64,000 bases of DNA, taken from contig JAKSZP010012212.1 in the NCBI GenBank assembly GCA_022478985.1, positions 23,166-87,165 on the forward strand, written 5' to 3'. Below the pieces are notes generated by a model, which was not told the origin of the DNA, made no database searches, and saw only the letters and a program-made list of their open reading frames with translations. Of the stretch, positions 59,482 to 64,000 are shown piece after piece (position 1 is the first letter of the stretch; every line of letters starts with the position of its first letter). This DNA is from Massospora cicadina. Its lineage: Eukaryota > Entomophthoromycota > Entomophthoromycetes > Entomophthorales > Entomophthoraceae. Position numbers and translations under genes: made by a program.

Positions 59482-59917
59482 TTGTACTTTATTGGAAGTG
59501 TCCATACCATGGTTGGTCTTTCTTGTATAAAATTTGAATTTTTTCAAAGTAATTTTTTTGTATTCTTTGTCTTAAAATCCGCCATCTACAGCGCCTTGAT
59601 GACTTTTGCAAAATATTATCTGGTGATGCAAACCGCCATCCACAAAATCATGGAGATTGCAAGTGGGCCTCCAATTTGTGAATTCATTGTCACTCCACCT
59701 TACATGAGCTTGTGGACTATTGCCTCCACAATTGTGGTTGCAATTCCACTGCATACGCCATATAACCAGCAATCACATTATTGCTGGTGGATCCACCCAA
59801 GATGAGTTGCAATCCGCTCACCTTATAAAATAAAAAATATCTTTAAATCTGATCCATCTCAATACTAACCATCCACAAACCTTGAAAGAATTGTCACAAA
59901 CCCTGCCTCTCCCTCCC

Positions 59918-60045
59918 ATGAGGGTTGCCTCATTAAGACCTGCGGTTGTCCTTATTGCAAATTTTGGCTTGTTATAGGTCCTTTGATATGTTGTTAGAGT
60001 AGAAAACGTCTCAATAAACCCATAGGGCGTCCCATTTAAAGATAA
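59918..60045 (-). repeat. Dispersed repeat, partner of 21715-21850
   Basis: Shares GAGGGTTGCC, TTAAGACC, GGTTGTCC, TTTGGCTTGTTA, CTTTGATATGTTG and CATAGGGCGTC with the other copy, in the same order. It contains AATAAA within CAATAAACCCATAGGG (60013). It lies 380 bp downstream of LINE C. Confidence 0.5.
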
Positions 60046-60181
60046 TTAGTGAAGCTAAACCCCTGGTACCTATAATCATCCACTGGAATTGTCGACCCCA
60101 GCTAAGTTGTATGGTCTTCTTCAAACTAGCTGTCACCCTGACAATAGAGCTCCTGTTCTATCAAAATGCTGCATGTGGAGG

Positions 60182-60221
60182 TTTACCAATAATTTACCAA
60201 TAATTTACCAATAATTTACCA
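60182..60221 (+). repeat. Minisatellite, 11-bp unit, about 3.6 copies
   Basis: TTTACCAATAA is repeated perfectly three times, followed by a partial fourth copy (TTTACCATT). Simple slippage-type repeat. Confidence 0.9.
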
Positions 60222-62143
60222 TTCTTTTCATATTAATTTCATTTTCCCTTTACCCCATTATCGGTGAGATAACATCCCCATGTCAGCCATCTCAATCAAA
60301 TAAAATACTAGATACTGAAGCGAGATCTCAATATTTTCAACGTTACTTTATAAACAATTGTTTTTATCATAAAAACTCAACTGCAATCATTATATAGAAT
60401 TCTTTTAAACTCTATAAAGTAAATCTAGAATGGTGACCATAAGATCTAGGGTCACTTACATAATTAATGTAAAAGATCTGTATATAAACAAGTGTATTAA
60501 TGTTCTAGATCAATATGGAAGGAATTGAGTGGCTTAAACAGAAAGTGAAGTTATTTAAACTTGTAGTATATACAAAGCATAAGCTAACTGTTAATTATAA
60601 AAATGTATAATTTTTTTATGGGATTTAATTTTTTCCAACGATTTTAAACCTAAATTCTAACATAACCTCATTTTTAAGTAAAGTTTATCCCATATAGATG
60701 TTACATTTTCTACTTCGCATGAAGAGATATGCAATTCAAGGCATAAATAGCAATTTTTGTTGCTTACTTTATATTTTCTGCAACATTATAGTTTTAATTA
60801 TGTTGTATGTCTTCTTGCTATATGTAAATGTATCTAATTATACAATTTAAAGTTTTCTCTTAAAAGAAAAGACAGCTATCTAATCTTTTGAGAAATAAAT
60901 TTTATGGATCTGAATTTAACAAACTGATCTATTACAGAACCTATATATGCTTATGAATTACATGACACTTGGATACAATTTATAAATAAGTTTAGACTAA
61001 ATGCACAGCGGTTATAGTAACATCCTTGTGATGCTATATTCTTTTAGTAAAATACTTGGGTATAAATTAATTTAAATAAAGTCATCTAAAAGTCAAATAA
61101 AAATGAATTGGTTGGGAGATACTATAGTTATATCCCATAAAAGTTGATTACCTAAGATCATGGGTTATCATAAATCTTCCACTACATTAAACATTACAGT
61201 ATGGATAAACTTTAGTCTCTGATTACAGTGTGCAAGCTGAATGTCAAGGGTGTTCTTAATGCCGCTTTTTGAGCATTAAATTCTTATATCTCTAATAGCT
61301 ATCTTTTGATAATTACCTATAGTAATCAGAAATTTTACTCTGATGCTTCACTTCTATATATGGTTCTTTGGTGTCTATTTTTATTTCTAAAACAGTACTT
61401 GTACAATTGTATGCCTATATAATTTCGTTTTATTCAAGGTGGGCTGAACTTGGGACAAATATATCACACTGATAGAAGAAGTAGGGAGCCAAATATAGGA
61501 TTGGAGGACAAAACCCAAGTATTGGGGGTAAACTCTACCTTTGCATGTTCTGATAGGCCAAAATTACATGATCTAGCTTCACTAATTCTCTTGGTTGGAT
61601 AGAGGCATGGTGTATGAATCTGAATGTACTGATATCCTCTTGGCACAGAATTAAATTTGCTGCCACATCGGGATTTAAAGCTGCATTGTGAGGGGCGATA
61701 GTGAGATGCCCATCCCAACTATGCCACACCCCCTTTGTATGTTTATATAGAAAAGTTAAAATGACACAATTAAAATCTTTGTCTATGAAAACATTTAGAT
61801 AACACTAACTTATCATTATGATCAAAGTGTTTTTTGAAATTAACTAATAAAAACCTATATGATATTTATAATAACTAACTTATACAGGCTCCAATGAAAC
61901 CTTCTACACCTATACCTTTTTTGACATAGTATATGGAAGATAGATCCCTTATGTCCATACGGATCTTATCATATGAGCTCAAACTTATACTTTCCTGGTC
62001 CCAATGAAGATCCAATTAAGTTCTCATTAGTAGCTTCGCATTTATGATTCATCTGTATAAAGACCAGATTAAGGTGATAAACTGTCTCATTTATAAAAAC
62101 TATTCTGTGAGGCACACGTCCCTAAAAACCTTATAATTACAGA

Positions 62144-62625
62144 TGTCAGGAAGTTGATATGACTGGATGATATGCTACCCATATTGACATATTGGAGAGG
62201 GAATTGGGACGAGTCTCAAGACTAACAAAAGAGAAGTATACAAATAATAATCAATTGAAATGTCAAACAATTGGCAAGAATGGGAGATTACACCGAAACT
62301 AGGATAAATGAGAGTTTCAAATCAAACGGGAGAAATGAATAGAAGACACCAAGCCAAGGATGCATCTGGCTTTGGGAATTGAGATATAAAGAGTTACAGA
62401 GTGAATTGATAGAGGCTCATTTTTTTGAAAGAAGGTTGTTGCAGAAGGGTCTGCATATTAGTACAATAATAAAGGTCAAGATAAGGGGCGATAGCTCCAT
62501 GTGGAAAGTTATTAGGTTTATTAAAAGAATCGGCGATCTTCATATCATCTGATTTGGTTGCCCAGTAGCTAATACCCTGTGCAAACTGACTCGGCAGAAT
62601 AAAGACTGTACGCTGAGAATTAACA
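62144..62625 (+). repeat. Putative 5' LTR of LTR element G5
   Basis: Bounded on the right by the primer-binding site (62627) after a single G spacer, with the LTR ending ATTAACA. A TGTCAGG at 62144 would give a 482-bp TG...CA LTR. The left border is a guess, because the second LTR would lie beyond the window. Confidence 0.45.
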
Positions 62626-62626
62626 G

Positions 62627-62644
62627 TGGTGCTCACTACAGGGG
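62627..62644 (+). other. Primer-binding site of LTR element G5
   Basis: TGGTGCTCACTACAGGGG is identical over 18 bp to the site of G2 (15095-15112). The preceding G spacer and the ACA end match the arrangement in G3. Confidence 0.78.
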
Positions 62645-62681
62645 GCCATTGGTCAGCTAAGTATTCAACGCTGTAAAAACA

Positions 62682-63691
62682 ATGAAGAGCCTTCATTTGT
62701 TACATCACCAGTCTATTAGGTTCCATAAGCATCATGCGGAAGAAATACAGGAGGCATCTAATAACGATACAATATTATTTACTGTAGCCAAACTGGGTAA
62801 TGATGAAGTTGTGATCAATCTGCAACTGGAAAACAGCCCTGAGCTGACAGCTGACCAACTAGGGTGCTCCAATATTGTGACCCCTCAGCAGCTGTAAAAT
62901 ATTGTGGAGTGGTTGTTATGAGGGTATCATTTATACAAAAATGAGGTGGGGGAGTATGCCTTGAATCTATTTTATAACTAACGTGATCAAGAAGGTCGTT
63001 ATGCCATGTATATGTCTTACCTGAACGCAACAACAATGGAGTTGACTCTCTGCCTTGGTACTCATGGAATCGAGGAATATTCTGTCATGTATGTGCAATC
63101 ATTTATTCTACAACTACTACAAGTATTGGCTTGCCACAAAATAGAAATTGGAGATGTGGTGCAATTTGCTTGAGCACAACAAAATGATATAGCCTGTTGC
63201 TCAGCCATCTCAATCACTCTTTTTTGGAGGTACAAGGGGCGCTTGGGCAAGTGGATCACCATTTTGAGAACATCTGCCACCAGTTAGATATGTTGGTATC
63301 ACAGTTGCATCTTGAGTTGTCTCAGGTAATTGATGAGTTGTTGGATCGACGTGGTTTATTGATGGAATGGATTTGGGATGTCACGACGCTTGGTCACAAT
63401 ACTGAGCATTTTATGACGGGTTTAGCTGAATGGGCGGAAGCACTCAAAGACGTGGTAGCCCAGCTTAAATAAGAGATATCACTAGTGGAACAGCAAGTGG
63501 TGGATCAAGTTGGCTTCATATCAGCTGAAGTAAACCAGCTTTGTATTGATTGGAGTAGTCAGCAAACAACTGATAACGAGCTTAACCTGTGGTTGACGTC
63601 CCCTGAGTACCTGCAGCTAGTCCGCCAGGCTACCCATTTGGAAGCATATAGTCAGGTGGAGCGGCGTCAAGTTTTCCCTCTTCCATTCTAA
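62682..63691 (+). pseudogene. G5 gag-like coding region, frameshifted
   Basis: Begins at ATG 62682, 38 bp after the primer-binding site, in the position of gag. One frame runs to about 63190 with TAA at 62895, TGA near 62919, TAA near 62979 and TGA near 63171; the reading then shifts to a frame running to 63691 with a single TAA at 63470-63472. The second part (63197-63691) is rich in Leu, Gln, Glu and His with heptad-like spacing (LGQVDHHFENICHQLDMLVS), which suggests a coiled coil. No zinc knuckle or pol motif is reached by 64000. A gag role is inferred from position only. Confidence 0.5.
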
Positions 63692-64000
63692 GAGACATGG
63701 GAGTATACTAACATACAAGAATGACTTAATAACCTTAGTCGGGCCAATGAAAGATTGATATGGAAAGTCGCTCTCCTGACCTGAATGGATGAGGCTAATC
63801 AACAAGCGGGTTATGCTAGCTGACAGCACAGCCATATACTAAGTACAATTGGAAGTGTCTTTCGTGACTACAAGCAGTGGAACTGCATTTGAATGAGGCG
63901 AGGGCATATCATCGAGAGCTGCAAAATCAATATGTGACACTGCAATGGGAATTACAAGATGGGCGGTGTAGATGTCATTTGATTATAGTGGAGGGGTAAC
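63692..64000 (+). other. Continuation of G5 to the window edge
   Basis: Broken frames with the same Gln/Glu-rich character (for example LQNQYVTLQWELQD near 63919-63960). Probably more gag-like sequence; the element continues beyond the window. Confidence 0.35.

Larger units (their letters stand above)
54325..59540 (+). mobile_element. LINE C: decayed sister copy of LINE B
   Basis: Collinear with LINE B from the 5' UTR (TTTTGTAACTTTTCTTTATT) to the 3' UTR (GTGTCCATACCATGGTTGGT, then TATAAAATTTGAATT). It lies head to tail about 350 bp downstream of LINE B. It is more decayed, with frequent frameshifts. No TSD could be defined. It serves as a useful reference for lesions in LINE B. Confidence 0.85.
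59541..62143. other. Long AT-rich region without a supported gene
   Basis: Open stretches at 59602-59805 and, on the minus strand, 61464-61729 show protein-like composition but no motif I recognise; in the latter two overlapping frames look like one frameshifted remnant. The part 60230-61440 is strongly AT-rich with nothing recognisable. The dispersed repeat and the minisatellite are listed separately. Confidence 0.4.

Noticed and set aside
59602..59805. Open stretch of 68 codons as a host gene
   Set aside because: No start context, motif or intron signal; it follows the LINE C tail directly and composition alone is not enough.
61464..61729. Overlapping minus-strand open stretches as a host gene
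   Set aside because: Two frames overlap as in a frameshifted remnant, with no recognisable domain; kept only as a note in the spacer entry.
1..64000. CRISPR arrays, bacterial operons or phage modules
   Set aside because: No regularly spaced repeats and no bacterial gene organisation; all recognisable coding content is eukaryotic retrotransposon.

Overview
This window is a graveyard of eukaryotic retrotransposons. I find no convincing single-copy host gene, no rRNA, and no functional tRNA gene. It holds LINEs with ORF1/ORF2 structure and CCHC zinc knuckles, a tRNA-derived SINE and many Ty3/gypsy elements, with standard-code stops. This points to a large, repeat-rich eukaryotic genome. A filamentous fungus is my best guess, because of intron-poor, LINE- and gypsy-dominated DNA of this kind, but the sequence alone does not settle it.

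Layout. 1-1855: decayed ORF1-only LINE relative, cut by the window edge. 1923-1976: short LINE 3' tail. 1977-4424: gypsy pol ruin (G1). 5566-11638: the best preserved element, a full-length LINE (LINE A) with a 15-bp target-site duplication (TSD). 12319-12596: complete SINE on the minus strand. 14348-20940: gypsy G2 with both LTRs. 23060-23506 plus 29564-33290: gypsy G4, split by the nested minus-strand gypsy G3 (23507-29563). 34748-40864: complete gypsy G6 with a perfect 5-bp TSD. 40952-42872 (minus), 43069-44973 and 45154-47082: three complete ORF1-only elements of 1.9 kb, each with its own TSD. About 48655-53975 and 54325-59540: two related LINEs (B and C) head to tail. 62144-64000: start of a further LTR element (G5). 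The spacers are AT-rich and contain short tandem repeats and unidentified coding debris.

How the parts fit. LINE B, the ORF1-only elements and the SINE share a 3' tail built around CCMTGGTCAG. This fits one LINE machinery moving two kinds of non-autonomous passenger: a SINE, and a unit that keeps only the ORF1 nucleic-acid-binding protein. LINE A uses a different 3' tail (CTAGTACTAAAAA). That tail recurs as short 5'-truncated insertions, including one of only 17 bp inside the reverse transcriptase of LINE B. Three gypsy elements (G2, G3, G5) share one primer-binding site, while G6 uses another.

All protein families were assigned by eye from motifs. Boundaries given with TSDs or LTR termini are exact to a few bases; other boundaries are approximate.
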